A DNA stretch of 6,676 nt from an uncultured Bacteroidales bacterium (GTDB lineage Bacteria > Bacteroidota > Bacteroidia > Bacteroidales > WCHB1-69), in the NCBI GenBank assembly GCA_946407715.1, contig CAMJPH010000098.1, positions 1-6,676 on the forward strand, in the 5' to 3' direction. Positions 6,554 through 6,676 of this stretch are shown piece by piece (position 1 is the stretch's first letter; each line of letters begins with the position of its first letter). The notes under the pieces are model-generated. The model had not been told where the DNA came from. It saw only the letters and a program-made list of their open reading frames with translations, and did not search any database. A program made the position numbers and the translations under genes.

Positions 6554-6676
6554 ATGATACGATTAGAGAACATCAGCAAAAGCTTCCGCTCCGAAACGGT
6601 GGAGACGAAAGCGCTACAGCGAGTAAACCTGGAGGTCCGGAAGGGCGAGTTCATAGCCGTGATGGGCCCTTCCGGT
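6554..6676 (+). CDS. ABC transporter ATP-binding protein, MacB/LolD-like (5' part)
   Basis: The first 41 codons of a gene that runs off the right edge. The protein begins MIRLENISKSF, the usual first strand and A-loop region of ABC ATPases, followed by ALQRVNLEVRKGEF (20-33) and VMGPSG (36-41), the start of the Walker A motif. The GPSG form and the spacing resemble the MacB/LolD/YknY group, which power lipoprotein release or export of peptides and drugs; the partner permease would lie to the right. The Walker A lysine, signature and Walker B motifs are outside the window. ATG 6554 is preferred because it gives the standard N-terminus. An in-frame ATG at 6527, inside the last unit of the 8-bp array, would add nine residues. 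No Shine-Dalgarno is visible before either start; the leader is A-rich. Confidence 0.88.
   Translation, partial: MIRLENISKSFRSETVETKALQRVNLEVRKGEFIAVMGPSG

Noticed and set aside
6413..6556. Translational phase variation of the ABC gene by the 8-bp array
   Set aside because: The array lies upstream of the preferred start, and its internal starts all stop after four codons, so unit number does not change the ABC reading frame; only transcription or leader effects remain possible.
6261..6654. Two overlapping - strand open frames with an octapeptide repeat (HRFIVSS plus one residue)
   Set aside because: The 8-bp array translates into an 8-residue period on any open frame (24 bp is eight codons). 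There is no domain, signal or start context, and one frame runs into the ABC gene.

Overview
The window looks like a chromosomal segment from a member of the Bacteroidota, most likely Bacteroidales. The strongest evidence is the M6-type protease at 4394-5968, whose C-terminus looks like a type IX secretion system (T9SS) type A sorting domain (YPNP, later LLGR, then GVYIVKI and a basic tail). That secretion system is confined to this phylum. The lack of clear Shine-Dalgarno sequences before the genes and a TAnnTTTG-like -7 box before the M6 gene agree with this. Species cannot be named from the sequence alone.

Left part (1-1463, + strand): the 3' end of a type I restriction endonuclease gene (hsdR) enters from outside the window. 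One base after its stop begins a small cytoplasmic zinc metallopeptidase of the YgjP/DUF45 type. This pair probably forms the tail of a type I restriction-modification operon; the hsdM/hsdS genes would lie upstream. A perfect 11-bp hairpin with T-rich flanks on both strands ends this unit and the converging one.

Centre (1469-5968, - strand): a two-gene operon of exported proteases. Transcription runs from the M6 metalloprotease with T9SS signal (first gene, 524 aa) into a full-length two-domain M16 (pitrilysin/insulinase type) peptidase (969 aa) after 15 bp. A secreted or surface endoprotease followed by a probably periplasmic oligopeptidase suggests protein breakdown for nutrition; this is inference from families and order.

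Right part (5969-6676): about 585 bp without a credible gene, between the divergently transcribed M6 gene and an ABC-transporter ATPase gene. It is packed with repeats: a small inverted repeat in the M6 leader, two interleaved 8-bp inverted repeats, a 7-bp tandem repeat, a GC-rich cluster of hairpins with a 17-nt direct repeat, and a strictly phased array of fifteen 8-bp units (CGATGANN). The array ends 21 bp before the ATPase start, and the start itself lies in an imperfect copy of the array unit. The ATPase gene (MacB/LolD-like, 41 codons visible, up to the first part of Walker A) runs off the right edge.

No complete new system is evident. The most unusual structure is the 8-bp array, in which almost every unit opens a four-codon ORF that overlaps the next by ATGA, while the last unit reads in frame into the ABC gene.
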